From Acidobacteriota bacterium (lineage in GTDB: Bacteria > Acidobacteriota > Vicinamibacteria > Vicinamibacterales > UBA2999), in contig JABFSA010000114.1 of the NCBI GenBank assembly GCA_013140775.1, positions 1 to 48,217 of the forward strand: DNA of 48,217 nt, written 5' to 3'. The notes under the pieces are model-generated. The model was given only the letters and a program-made list of their open reading frames with translations, searched no databases and had not been told where the DNA came from. How positions within the stretch are numbered: position 1 is the stretch's first letter; each line of letters begins with the position of its first letter. Position numbers and translations under genes: made by a program. Positions 24,311 to 32,094 of this stretch are shown one piece after another.

Positions 24311-26121
24311 TGTCCCATCCAACTCATTCGTACGACGTCCTCATTGTCGGGGCCGGCGGGGCCGGGTTGCGCGCGGCGATCGAAGCTGCCGCCAGCGGCG
24401 TGTCCGTAGGCCTCATCTGTAAATCGCTGCTGGGTAAAGCGCACACCGTCATGGCCGAAGGCGGCATGGCCGCGGCGATGGCCCACAACGACGACCGCGA
24501 CAGCTGGCGTGTCCACTTCGCCGACACGATGCGCGGTGGTCAGTACGTCAACAACTGGCGCATGGCCGAGATTCACGCGAAGGAAGCGCCCGACCGCGTG
24601 CGTGAGCTCGAAGCCTGGGGTGCCGTGTTCGACCGGACGAAAGACGGCCGGATCAACCAGCGCAACTTCGGCGGCCACCGGTATCCACGTCTTGCTCACG
24701 TCGGCGATCGCACCGGACTGGAGCTGATTCGTGCGCTCCAGGATCACACCATCTACCTCGGTGTGACCGTGCACATGGAGCACACGGTGATCGACCTCGT
24801 GCTCGATCAAGGACGCGCGGCGGGCTTGCTTGCGTACGACCGGCATCGCGGGACGTTCCAGGTGTTCAAGGCCAAGGCGATCATCCTGGCCACGGGCGGC
24901 GTGGGACGTGCGTTCCAGGTGACGAGCAACAGCTGGGAAGGTACGGGCGACGGACACGGACTGGCCTACCGGGCGGGCGCCGAGCTCATCGACATGGAGT
25001 TCGTGCAGTTCCACCCCACCGGGATGGTGTGGCCCCCCAGCGTCAAGGGCATTCTCGTCACCGAAGGTGTGCGTGGCGAGGGCGGCATTCTGAAGAACAA
25101 CCAGGGCCGCCGTTTCATGTTCGACGACATTCCAGACAACTACAAGCCGCAGACCGCGTCTGATCCGGAAGAGGGCTGGCGGTATACGCAGGGCGACAAG
25201 TCGGCCCGGCGTCCACCAGAGCTTCTGACGCGCGATCACGTCGCACGTTGCATCAATCGTGAGGTCAAGGCGGGTCGTGGTTCTCCGCACGGTGGTGTGT
25301 ATCTCGACATCGCCTGGATCAAGGAGAAGCTCTCGGGCGCCGAAGAGCACATCAAGCGCAAGCTGCCGAGCATGTACCACCAGTTCAAGCAGCTCGCCGA
25401 TCTCGACATCACGAAAGAGGCGATGGAGGTCGGCCCGACGACGCACTACATCATGGGTGGGATTCGCGTGGATGGGGACTCGCAGATGTCCACGATCCCC
25501 GGTCTCTTCGCGGCCGGCGAGTGCGCGTCAGGCATCAACGGCGCAAATCGCCTGGGCGGCAATTCGCTGTCGGACCTGATCGTGTTCGGCAAGAGAGCCG
25601 GCGAGTACGCGTCGGCGTGGGCGAAGGAACACCCGCAGCCGCATGTGGACGAAGCGGCGCTGGCCCAGATCGAGAAGACCGCACTTGCGCCGTTCGAGCG
25701 GGGAAGCTCGGGTGAGAACCCATACAAGGTGCAGGAAGACCTCCAGGTTTCGATGCAGGCGCTTGTCGGCATCGTTCGGACAGAGTCCGAGATGAAAGAG
25801 GCGCTGCAGAGGCTGGTCGGGTTCAACGACCGGGCCGCGCGAGTCGGTGTCAGTGGCAGCCGCGAGTATCACGCGGGCTGGCACACGTCGCTCGACTTGA
25901 GGAACCTCCTGACCGTGTCCGAGGCCATCGCGCTCTCGGCCATCGAGCGGAAGGAGAGCCGCGGCGGCCACTTCCGCGAGGATTACCCCGATAAGGTGAC
26001 GGAGTTCTCGACCATCAACGTGATGGTCAAGCAGTCCGGCGATTCGATGCGGGTCTCCCGGGTGCCGATTCCACCCATACCCGATGAACTGAAGCAGGTT
26101 ATCGAGGAGCAGAAATCGTGA
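24310..26121 (+). CDS. sdhA: Succinate dehydrogenase flavoprotein subunit
   Basis: A 603-residue flavoprotein that oxidises succinate to fumarate. The FAD motif VGAGGAGLRAAIEA is near residue 15, the HTVMAEGGMAAAM segment holds the His that covalently binds FAD in this family, and MEFVQFHPTGM, TEGVRGEGG and GPTTHYIMGGI are the conserved active-site blocks. GANRLGGNSL is the C-terminal FAD motif. The best relatives are long Sdh1-type SdhA proteins of actinobacteria and acidobacteria. ATG 24310 overlaps the sdhC stop by one base (TGATG), and an open frame running further upstream lies inside sdhC and is not used. Its stop overlaps the sdhB start by four bases. It is membrane-associated on the cytoplasmic face. 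Confidence 0.95.
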   Translation: MSHPTHSYDVLIVGAGGAGLRAAIEAAASGVSVGLICKSLLGKAHTVMAEGGMAAAMAHNDDRDSWRVHFADTMRGGQYVNNWRMAEIHAKEAPDRVRELEAWGAVFDRTKDGRINQRNFGGHRYPRLAHVGDRTGLELIRALQDHTIYLGVTVHMEHTVIDLVLDQGRAAGLLAYDRHRGTFQVFKAKAIILATGGVGRAFQVTSNSWEGTGDGHGLAYRAGAELIDMEFVQFHPTGMVWPPSVKGILVTEGVRGEGGILKNNQGRRFMFDDIPDNYKPQTASDPEEGWRYTQGDKSARRPPELLTRDHVARCINREVKAGRGSPHGGVYLDIAWIKEKLSGAEEHIKRKLPSMYHQFKQLADLDITKEAMEVGPTTHYIMGGIRVDGDSQMSTIPGLFAAGECASGINGANRLGGNSLSDLIVFGKRAGEYASAWAKEHPQPHVDEAALAQIEKTALAPFERGSSGENPYKVQEDLQVSMQALVGIVRTESEMKEALQRLVGFNDRAARVGVSGSREYHAGWHTSLDLRNLLTVSEAIALSAIERKESRGGHFREDYPDKVTEFSTINVMVKQSGDSMRVSRVPIPPIPDELKQVIEEQKS

Positions 26122-26861
26122 TCTCCGAGGCCACATTCAAGGTCTGGCGTACGCACCCCGGCGGCGATGGCACGCTGCAGACGTTCCACACGAAGGTGTC
26201 GGAAGGGATGGTCGTCCTGGACGTGGTGCATCGCATCCAGGCCGAACAGGCGCCGGACCTCGCTGTCAGGTGGAACTGCAAGGCGGGAAAGTGCGGATCC
26301 TGCTCCGCGGAGATCAACGGTAACCCCCGCTTGATGTGCATGACCCGGCTGAGCGAGCTCAACCTGATGGAGCCCGTGACCGTCGAGCCCATGCGCACCT
26401 TCCCGCCCATCAAGGACCTGGTCACCGACGTCTCGTGGAACTTCCGCGTGAAGAAGGGGATCCAGAAGTTCACGCCCAGGCCGGCGGACGCACCGGATGG
26501 CACGTGGCGCATGGCGCAGCGGGACGTGGACCGTGTGCAGGAGTTCCGGAAGTGCATCGAGTGCTTCCTGTGCCAGGATGTCTGCCACGTGCTGCGTGAG
26601 CACAACAAGCACGAGGAATTCATCGGCCCGCGCTTTCTGGTCTACGCGGCCCAGCTCGAAATGCATCCGCTCGACACCGCGGATCGCATCCCTGCGCTCA
26701 AGGAAGAGAAGGGCATCGGCTACTGCAACATCACGAAGTGCTGCACGAAGGTGTGTCCTGAGCACATCCACATCACCGACAACGCGATCATCCCGCTCAA
26801 GGAGCGCGTGGTGAGCCGCTACTACGATCCGGTGACGAAGCTCCTGCAGATGTTCAGATAA
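26118..26861 (+). CDS. sdhB: Succinate dehydrogenase iron-sulfur subunit
   Basis: A 247-residue iron-sulfur protein that carries electrons from SdhA to the membrane anchor. The plant-ferredoxin-type 2Fe-2S ligands are in CKAGKCGSC and the later LMC, and the C-terminal cluster ligands are in KCIECFLCQDVC and KCCTKVCPEHI. The spacing matches the 4Fe-4S and 3Fe-4S sites. GTG 26118 overlaps the sdhA stop by four bases (GTGA), which indicates translational coupling. It is the last gene of the aceEF-lpdA-cyt-sdhCAB run, and a hairpin follows within ten bases of the stop. Confidence 0.95.
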   Translation: MISEATFKVWRTHPGGDGTLQTFHTKVSEGMVVLDVVHRIQAEQAPDLAVRWNCKAGKCGSCSAEINGNPRLMCMTRLSELNLMEPVTVEPMRTFPPIKDLVTDVSWNFRVKKGIQKFTPRPADAPDGTWRMAQRDVDRVQEFRKCIECFLCQDVCHVLREHNKHEEFIGPRFLVYAAQLEMHPLDTADRIPALKEEKGIGYCNITKCCTKVCPEHIHITDNAIIPLKERVVSRYYDPVTKLLQMFR

Positions 26862-26867
26862 AACGGA

Positions 26868-26889
26868 CGGCCCGGCGAGTACCGGGCCG
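26868..26889 (+). terminator. GC-rich hairpin after sdhB
   Basis: CGGCCCGG (26868-26875), a six-base loop CGAGTA, and the perfect complement CCGGGCCG (26882-26889) lie seven bases after the sdhB stop codon. No T-run follows, so it may be an RNA-stabilising hairpin or a Rho-assisted terminator and not a classical intrinsic one. Confidence 0.6.
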
Positions 26890-26947
26890 CCTCTCGCTCA
26901 CTCTCTTCGACAGTCCCAACTCAGTTCCGCGTCGCGCGACAGCGAAC

Positions 26948-27434
26948 ACCTCGCTTCGTGACGCCGCTCGCCATGCCGGACAAGTCGCGGATGGCATTGA
27001 TCGCCGCTGGACGCTCGGGTCGCGCCTGTTTCTAGACTGGGGCGCTCAACCTCGCTGGTCCCCTCCGCCACCGCACCTTGTCACCTCTTTGCGCGTGTCG
27101 GCATGGCTCGAGGCGTCACTGCGCGAGGTGCTCACTGTCGAGTGAGTTCTTCGGTCGGGTCAGGGCCTGGTAAGAGCTTGGCCATGGATTGTGCAGTGTT
27201 GTCGCGAGCTTGGGGACCAATCAGCGCCGGCAGCTACTTCGTGTGGCAACGCTTCGAGTCATGCCGACAGACGTCAGGAGTGACAAGGTGCGGCCGCGGA
27301 GGGGATCAGCGAGGTTGAGCGCCGGCCAAATAGCATGCGGCGCGACCCGAGCGTCGAACCGGTCGGAGGTGCCGGCCGCACCTTGTCCGGCTTGACGAGC
27401 AGCGTTGCCGCACGAAGTAGCTGCCGGCGCTGAT
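26948..27434. repeat. Four alternately oriented copies of a ~100-base repeat unit
   Basis: This fills most of the 597-base gene-free stretch between sdhB and lipA; no plausible gene was seen here. Four related units alternate in orientation: unit 1 about 26948-26990 (+), unit 2 about 27041-27130 (-), unit 3 about 27220-27323 (+), unit 4 about 27371-27434 (-). The best matches are 27041-27084 against 27280-27323 (inverted, 41 of 44), 27220-27251 against 27403-27434 (inverted, 31 of 32), and 27010-27026 against 27339-27355 (inverted, 17 of 17). The whole forms a large interrupted palindrome centred near 27183, and also two tandem hairpins. The outer GCTCAAC (27044-27050) and GTTGAGC (27314-27320) fit the R-box patterns of integron attC sites, but the arm length is too great for a normal attC. 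Confidence 0.85.
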
Positions 27435-27458
27435 CGATCGCGGATCGCGACGAGATTA

Positions 27459-28379
27459 CTAGCGCGACGTGCTCAATTTCGCGACGGCCGCATCCGCCTG
27501 CTCGTGCGCGTGGTACGAGCTGCGCACGAGCGGACCCGACTCCACATGCGCGAAGCCCTTGGCGAGTCCGATCGCTTTGAGCTCCGCGAATTCGTCGGGA
27601 TGCCAGTAGCGCACCATGGGAGCGTGCTTGGGCGTCGGCCGTAGATACTGGCCGACTGTCAGGATCGAGACGCCCACGGATCGAAGATCGTCGAAGACCG
27701 AGAGAACTTCCTCGCGCTCTTCGCCCATGCCGACCATCATGCCCGTCTTCGTGGGCGTGGCCGGCCGGTACTGCCGCGCGCGATCCAGCAGCTCGAGCGA
27801 GCGCGGGTAGCGCCCTCCCGATCGCGCCATGCGATAGAGCCTGGGGACCGTTTCGATGTTGTGGTTGAGGACGTCTGGGCCCGCGTCGAGCACGGCATGG
27901 AGCGCCGCTTCGTCTCCCTGGAAGTCTGGAATCAGGACTTCAATCCGGCAGTCCGGTACGCTTGCACGCGTGCGGCGAATGGTCTCCGCAAAGATCGACG
28001 CGCCGCCATCCGAGAGATCGTCCCGATCGACGGATGTGATGACCGCGTGCCGCAAACCCATCGAGCTGACCGCGTGCGCAACGCGTGCGGGCTCCTCGAG
28101 GTCGAGCTCGTTGGGACGGCCGTGCGCGACCGCGCAATAGGCGCAGGCCCGCGTGCAGACGTCACCCAGGATCATGAAGGTGGCCGTCCCCTGGTGCCAG
28201 CACTCGCCGATGTTCGGGCAGCGTGCTTCCTCGCAGACGGTATTGAGCTTGAGCTCCTGCATCAGCCCTTTGAGACGCAGGTAGGTCTCGGAGCCGGGAG
28301 CGCGCACCTTGAGCCAGGCTGGCTTGGGTTCGCGGGGTCGCAGGAGATGAAGGGGTGCCTCGACGGACATCCCCTTCAT
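27459..28379 (-). CDS. lipA: Lipoyl synthase
   Basis: A 306-residue radical SAM enzyme that inserts two sulfurs into octanoyl groups to form lipoyl cofactor on AceF and similar E2 proteins. The auxiliary-cluster motif CEEARCPNIGEC, the radical SAM motif CTRACAYC, and the C-terminal RSSYHA motif, whose Ser ligates the sacrificial cluster, are all present. HNIETVPRLY and GMMVGMGE are further family blocks. It lies downstream and opposite to the pyruvate dehydrogenase/succinate dehydrogenase run, across the repeat-rich gap; no lipB was seen in the window. An alternative ATG at 28370 would shorten it by three residues. Identification is certain. Confidence 0.97.
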   Translation of the reverse strand: MKGMSVEAPLHLLRPREPKPAWLKVRAPGSETYLRLKGLMQELKLNTVCEEARCPNIGECWHQGTATFMILGDVCTRACAYCAVAHGRPNELDLEEPARVAHAVSSMGLRHAVITSVDRDDLSDGGASIFAETIRRTRASVPDCRIEVLIPDFQGDEAALHAVLDAGPDVLNHNIETVPRLYRMARSGGRYPRSLELLDRARQYRPATPTKTGMMVGMGEEREEVLSVFDDLRSVGVSILTVGQYLRPTPKHAPMVRYWHPDEFAELKAIGLAKGFAHVESGPLVRSSYHAHEQADAAVAKLSTSR

Positions 28380-28416
28380 TATCCCGCATGCGGCGTCGAG
28401 GACAGGAACGTCTCGA

Positions 28417-28848
28417 CTACTGAATGACGACCGTTCCCTGAAGCGACGTGTCGGTGTCGCGGTTGTGGTCGTGGAAGCCGCAGGTCCGGGCCGTGGTCAG
28501 GTTCCCGCTCGTGCCGGACTGGCCAGGCTGCAGAAATCCCACCTGATTGAGGGCAGGGCAGTCTGTATGCTCCGGATGCGGGTTCGACGCCATGTCATGC
28601 ACGCGCGTGTCGTTGTTGACGAACGTGACGCGCGACCCGGCGGGCACTGTCAGTGTGCGCGGGGAGACCCCGGCCGACGTGATAGTGAATGTCGTGCCGC
28701 CGGGTGTCGGCGTAGGCGTGGGCGTCGGGGTTGGTGACGGCGTAGGTGACGGCGTTGGCGAAGGAGACGAATCGCTGCCACTGCACGCTGCCATTGCGAC
28801 AATTGCCGCAAAGACCGCGGCGCGAAGCCAGGAACACGGAGAAGCCAT
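28417..28848 (-). CDS. Plastocyanin-like cupredoxin lipoprotein
   Basis: A 143-residue exported lipoprotein. The signal ends in VAMAAC (lipid-modified Cys22), followed by a Ser/Pro/Thr linker of PT repeats (about 28-49) and a small cupredoxin domain. Copper ligands are visible as RVHDMA (His) and TCGFHDHN (Cys and the second His), with DTSLQGTVVIQ as the last strand. The Met ligand is not clear. It probably carries electrons or binds copper in the periplasm. The start codon overlaps the stop of the DUF5777 gene by one base (TGATG), so it belongs to that transcript. It is the last of the four periplasmic genes downstream of the sigma-54 promoter. Confidence 0.8.
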   Translation of the reverse strand: MASPCSWLRAAVFAAIVAMAACSGSDSSPSPTPSPTPSPTPTPTPTPTPGGTTFTITSAGVSPRTLTVPAGSRVTFVNNDTRVHDMASNPHPEHTDCPALNQVGFLQPGQSGTSGNLTTARTCGFHDHNRDTDTSLQGTVVIQ

Positions 28849-29684
28849 CAGAAGAACTTTCTGGAGATGCTGAACCCGAGATACCAGTCGTCGTTCGAAA
28901 ATCCTCCGCGGGCAACCTGACCCATGGTCGTGCCAAACGCGTTGGACACATTGAATTGGAACGAATGGCCGCCTGCCCGCTTCTCGAGTCCAACCGTCGT
29001 CTGCGTGACGCCCGGGTCGTAGCCGCTGACGCGGGGAGTGGCCTCGACAATCAGGTACAACGTCGGCCGCACGCGCAGCCTCGCGCCGAGACCGACCATG
29101 AACGTGTCGTTCTCGTCGATGAGCTCGTCGGGTGCGGGGTTGCTGTTGTTGACCCAGATCGGATCGACATGCAGCGCGCCAAAACTGCCCAGCGTCCGCG
29201 AGATGGCCACGCCCAGCGCAGGGGAGTAGCTGTCGCGGAAGTTGTTGGTGCCGTCGATCGATGCGATCACGCCGAGCGCGACCGGCGATCCACCCTGCTG
29301 CATCAGGCTGTACTGGCTGAAGAACTCGATCGTCTTGTCGCTGGTGCGGCGGATGCCTGCCTGAAGGCCGCGCATGACGCCGAACCGGTACTCGAGACCG
29401 ATCTGTGCACCGGAGTCGAGTCCGAACAGATCGCCGGCCAGATCGCCAAAGTCACCCGCACCCAGCGAACGGCCGAATCGATGTGTCACGCGGAAGGCGC
29501 TCTTGAACCTCGGCAGGCGAAGCGTCGTGGGGATCGCCGCGAGCGTGAAGTCCGGCTGCGACACGCTCAGATCCATGTCGGGATCATCCTGAGGCGCAGA
29601 TGCCCCCTGTGCGCGGGCGGTTAGAGGCCACGAGATCCCGACAGCCAGGGCCACGACGAACGGCAGTGCCTTGCGTAAGGTCAT
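28848..29684 (-). CDS. DUF5777-like outer-membrane beta-barrel protein
   Basis: A 278-residue protein with a cleavable signal peptide (ending near TARAQG) and a series of amphipathic beta strands. It closes with SISRKFF; a C-terminal Phe is the usual signal for insertion by the Bam complex. The RLPRFKSAFRVTHRF and IGLEYRFGVMRGLQAGI segments resemble the DUF5777 family of predicted barrels, which are often found next to cytochrome and YceI-like genes. No function is established. It sits between a c-type cytochrome lipoprotein gene and a cupredoxin gene and may be the outer-membrane part of the module. It is separated from the cytochrome gene by 8 bases. Confidence 0.78.
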   Translation of the reverse strand: MTLRKALPFVVALAVGISWPLTARAQGASAPQDDPDMDLSVSQPDFTLAAIPTTLRLPRFKSAFRVTHRFGRSLGAGDFGDLAGDLFGLDSGAQIGLEYRFGVMRGLQAGIRRTSDKTIEFFSQYSLMQQGGSPVALGVIASIDGTNNFRDSYSPALGVAISRTLGSFGALHVDPIWVNNSNPAPDELIDENDTFMVGLGARLRVRPTLYLIVEATPRVSGYDPGVTQTTVGLEKRAGGHSFQFNVSNAFGTTMGQVARGGFSNDDWYLGFSISRKFF

Positions 29685-29692
29685 GTCTACTC

Positions 29693-30154
29693 CTAGTCGT
29701 TACGTGCGCCGAGTTCGATCCAGCGCTTGAGGATCATCATTTGTCCCGCCTGCAGGTACGGGCCAGTCCCGCGGGGCATTCGGACGCCGGCGATGTCCGA
29801 TCGTCCTTCGAGCTTGTGAATCAGGTAGCTGTTGGCCGGGTCTCCGGGAATCACGCGAACAGCGCCAGGCTTCCCACGGCTGGCGACGCCGACAAGTTGC
29901 GCGTAGGAAATGTCCGCCGAACGAAGATTGAGCCCACCCGAAGGGGTGCGACCCCCGGCGTCAGTATGACAGAGGGTGCAATTCAAACGCCCGGCGGCAT
30001 CCGTTGATTCGAACACCTCCCGCTGAACCGAGGCGAAGTTCGGCGTCAGGTTCGGGGTAGGACCTGCCACGGTTGAGAGACTTTCATCGCACGCGCTGAG
30101 CACCGCGCAAAGCAGCGGGAGCGCGCATATCGCCAATGACCGCAGGGATTGCAT
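29693..30154 (-). CDS. Monohaem cytochrome c lipoprotein
   Basis: A 153-residue lipoprotein with a lipobox VLSAC near residue 22. A single haem-binding CTLCH motif lies within GRLNCTLCHTDAGG. The region RVIPGDPANSYLIHKLEG followed by RMPRGTGPYLQAGQMMILKRWIELGA is the typical fold of planctomycete/acidobacterial cytochrome c domains, and the Met in RMPRG is the likely axial ligand. It is anchored in a membrane and faces the periplasm. ATG 30154 is chosen because AGGAG sits about eight bases upstream; GTG 30163 overlaps that site. It follows the CuA-like gene by 28 bases and precedes the DUF5777 barrel. Confidence 0.85.
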   Translation of the reverse strand: MQSLRSLAICALPLLCAVLSACDESLSTVAGPTPNLTPNFASVQREVFESTDAAGRLNCTLCHTDAGGRTPSGGLNLRSADISYAQLVGVASRGKPGAVRVIPGDPANSYLIHKLEGRSDIAGVRMPRGTGPYLQAGQMMILKRWIELGARND

Positions 30155-30182
30155 CCTTGTCACTCCTATTCATTTCATCCAA

Positions 30183-30572
30183 TCAGTTGGCCGCCGCACG
30201 GGTCACCACAACCAGTGCACCTTTCATGTCCGCGTGGCCATCGCCACAGAAAAGCGAGCAGAGGATTGGAAACGTGCCGGCCTCTGACGCCGTGAACTCG
30301 ATCGTGACCGGTTCGGTCCCTCGCGGAATTTCCTTCGACACCTTGAACCGCTTGATCTCGAAGCCGTGCGGGCCGTCTGCCGAACGCACGAGCACGCGAA
30401 GACGCTCGCCCTCGAAGGCTTCGATCGTCGCGGGTTCAAACGCAAACCGCTTCACCACGACTTCGACGACGCGAGGTTCGTTGGCCTGGGGGGCGGCATC
30501 ACCAGTCGATGCGATGCCGGCGAGGAGGGCGCCGGCGACGCAGGTGTAAAGAACGAAATATCGAATGCGCAT
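30183..30572 (-). CDS. Stand-alone CuA-like cupredoxin, exported
   Basis: A 129-residue secreted protein whose signal peptide ends near STGDAAPQ. The cupredoxin fold ends with CSLFCGDGHADM, the C-x3-C-x3-H-x2-M motif of the binuclear CuA site found in cytochrome c oxidase subunit II and nitrous-oxide reductase. An earlier His (GPHGFEI) would supply the remaining ligand. No transmembrane helices other than the signal, and no other oxidase subunits, are present, so it is not a normal subunit II. It may be a soluble periplasmic electron carrier or copper donor. ATG 30572 starts about 23 bases after the predicted sigma-54 transcription start, and the open frame extending further upstream is not used. 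Confidence 0.83.
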   Translation of the reverse strand: MRIRYFVLYTCVAGALLAGIASTGDAAPQANEPRVVEVVVKRFAFEPATIEAFEGERLRVLVRSADGPHGFEIKRFKVSKEIPRGTEPVTIEFTASEAGTFPILCSLFCGDGHADMKGALVVVTRAAAN

Positions 30573-30605
30573 GCTGATCACTCGGGGGTTCGAAGGGTAT
30601 TCGGA

Positions 30606-30621
30606 AGCAAGGACAATGCCT
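30606..30621 (-). promoter_or_regulatory. Sigma-54 promoter (-24/-12) of the CuA-cytochrome-barrel genes
   Basis: On the minus strand the sequence AGGCATTGTCCTTGCT has GG and GC separated by exactly ten bases. It matches 9 of 12 fixed positions of TGGCACG-N4-TTGCW, including GGCA and TTGCT. The predicted start lies near 30595, about 23 bases before the CuA gene start. The NtrC-type activator gene ends only about 110 bases upstream. Confidence 0.65.
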
Positions 30622-30625
30622 GACG

Positions 30626-30641
30626 GGTCCCATTGGGGACC
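30626..30641. promoter_or_regulatory. GGTCCC-N4-GGGACC dyad next to the sigma-54 promoter
   Basis: A perfect 6-base inverted repeat just upstream of the -24 element. A second dyad, CGGATC-N4-GATCCG (30726-30741), overlaps the activator gene stop codon at about 130 bases from the predicted start, which is a more usual distance for an enhancer-binding protein. Roles are inferred from position only. Confidence 0.4.
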
Positions 30642-30729
30642 TGCCGCAAAAACAGTCGTGAATGGGCCATCGAGCGCCTGGCGATTACCGAACAAGTAAA
30701 TGGGAGACGCAGGGCGAAAAGGCCACGGA

Positions 30730-32094
30730 TCAGTCGATCCGATGTTTCGACAGATAGTGACTCAACGCCCGCTGGCTGATGCCCATGGCCTCCGCGGCGT
30801 CCTTTTTGATTCCGCCCGATTGCTCGAGCGCGCGCCGGATCGTTTCGCGCTCCACCCACTCGAGGTTCTGGTGCAGCCGGGGCGACGGCAATCCAGACGC
30901 GGATGGTGAGACAGCTCCCAGCAGCGAAATCGACGACATGCTCAGCATCGGTCCTGTGGCCAGTACGACCGCTCGTTCGATCGTGTTCTCGAGCTCCCGG
31001 ACGTTGCCGGGCCATTCGTACCGCTCGAGCGCGCGTGCCGCTTCTTCGTCGATCCCGTCGATCCGCTTGCCGCATCGCTGGCGATGTTTTTCGATGAAGT
31101 GCTCAACGAGCACGGGAATGTCCTCACGTCGATCACGCAATGGCGGCAGTTCGATCGGGATGACGTTCAGCCGGTAGTACAGATCCTCCTGAAAGCGTCC
31201 GGTCGCGACCATCTGTTTGAGATCGCGATTGGTCGCGGCAATCACCCGCACATCGACGCGCTGCGTACGCTCGGCGCCCAGAGGTTCGAACTCCCGTTCC
31301 TGCAGCACACGGAGAAGCTTGGACTGTATCGCTGTCGTGAGCGTCCCGATTTCGTCCAGGAAGATCGAACCTCCATCCGCTAACGCGAATCGGCCTCGCT
31401 TGGTCAGCGACGCTCCGGTGAACGCGCCTCTCACATGGCCAAAGAGCTCTGATTCGAGCAGCGTCTCAGGGATGGCTGCGCAGTTCACCTTGATGAGCGG
31501 CATCTCGCGTTGCGCGCTGCGATGATGGATGAGCCGCGCCACCATCTCTTTTCCCGTGCCGGTCTCGCCCGTGATGAGCACGGTGCTCTTCGATTGCGAC
31601 ACCAGCTCGGCCCGCTCTATGACGCGCTCCATCGAGCGTCCTCGTCCAACGAGACCGTAATGATTGAACTCGGCGTCACGCTCGCTGATGAGATACTGCC
31701 GCTCGGTTCGCAGCCGCTGGCTCTTGACGGCTCTCCGCGCCAGCACGAGCAGCTCATCGACTTCGAACGGCTTTTCGAGAAAGTCCTCCACACCGAGCTT
31801 GAAGGCCTCACGCACGAGCTGCGTCGAACCGTGCGCCGTCATCATGACGATTTGAGGCCGTTCAGCCGAGCTGCCCTGCGCGAGCTCGCGGATCAGTTCG
31901 AGGCCGGTCATGCCGGGCATCACGTTGTCCACGACGAGCAGGTCGAAGGAGCGCTCATTGAGATACCGCTGCGCATCGCGGATCGTCGTGGCTTCGACGA
32001 CCTCATGTCCCTCGTCCCGCAGAGCACGACCCAGCCGCTTCAGGATCTTCTCTTCGTCGTCGGCGAGCAGGATGGCGCCGTGGGTGACGGTCAT
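30730..32094 (-). CDS. Sigma-54-dependent response regulator, NtrC family
   Basis: A 454-residue activator in three parts. The receiver domain (about 5-120) has acidic residues ADDEE and phospho-acceptor Asp56 in DLLVVDNVMPG, with Lys in LEKPFE. The AAA+ domain has Walker A GETGTGKE, the sigma-54 contact loop GAFTGA, and Walker B GGSIFLDEIG. The C terminus has a Fis-type helix-turn-helix, AAEAMGISQRALSHYLSKH. The intact GAFTGA loop means it should activate sigma-54 promoters. The start overlaps the kinase stop by four bases. Its likely target is the promoter immediately downstream of its own gene. The inducing signal is not shown by sequence. Confidence 0.94.
   Translation of the reverse strand: MTVTHGAILLADDEEKILKRLGRALRDEGHEVVEATTIRDAQRYLNERSFDLLVVDNVMPGMTGLELIRELAQGSSAERPQIVMMTAHGSTQLVREAFKLGVEDFLEKPFEVDELLVLARRAVKSQRLRTERQYLISERDAEFNHYGLVGRGRSMERVIERAELVSQSKSTVLITGETGTGKEMVARLIHHRSAQREMPLIKVNCAAIPETLLESELFGHVRGAFTGASLTKRGRFALADGGSIFLDEIGTLTTAIQSKLLRVLQEREFEPLGAERTQRVDVRVIAATNRDLKQMVATGRFQEDLYYRLNVIPIELPPLRDRREDIPVLVEHFIEKHRQRCGKRIDGIDEEAARALERYEWPGNVRELENTIERAVVLATGPMLSMSSISLLGAVSPSASGLPSPRLHQNLEWVERETIRRALEQSGGIKKDAAEAMGISQRALSHYLSKHRID

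Noticed and set aside
26862..27458. A hidden gene or insertion sequence between sdhB and lipA
   Set aside because: Open frames there are short, overlap the inverted repeats and have no transposase motifs; the repeats explain the sequence better.
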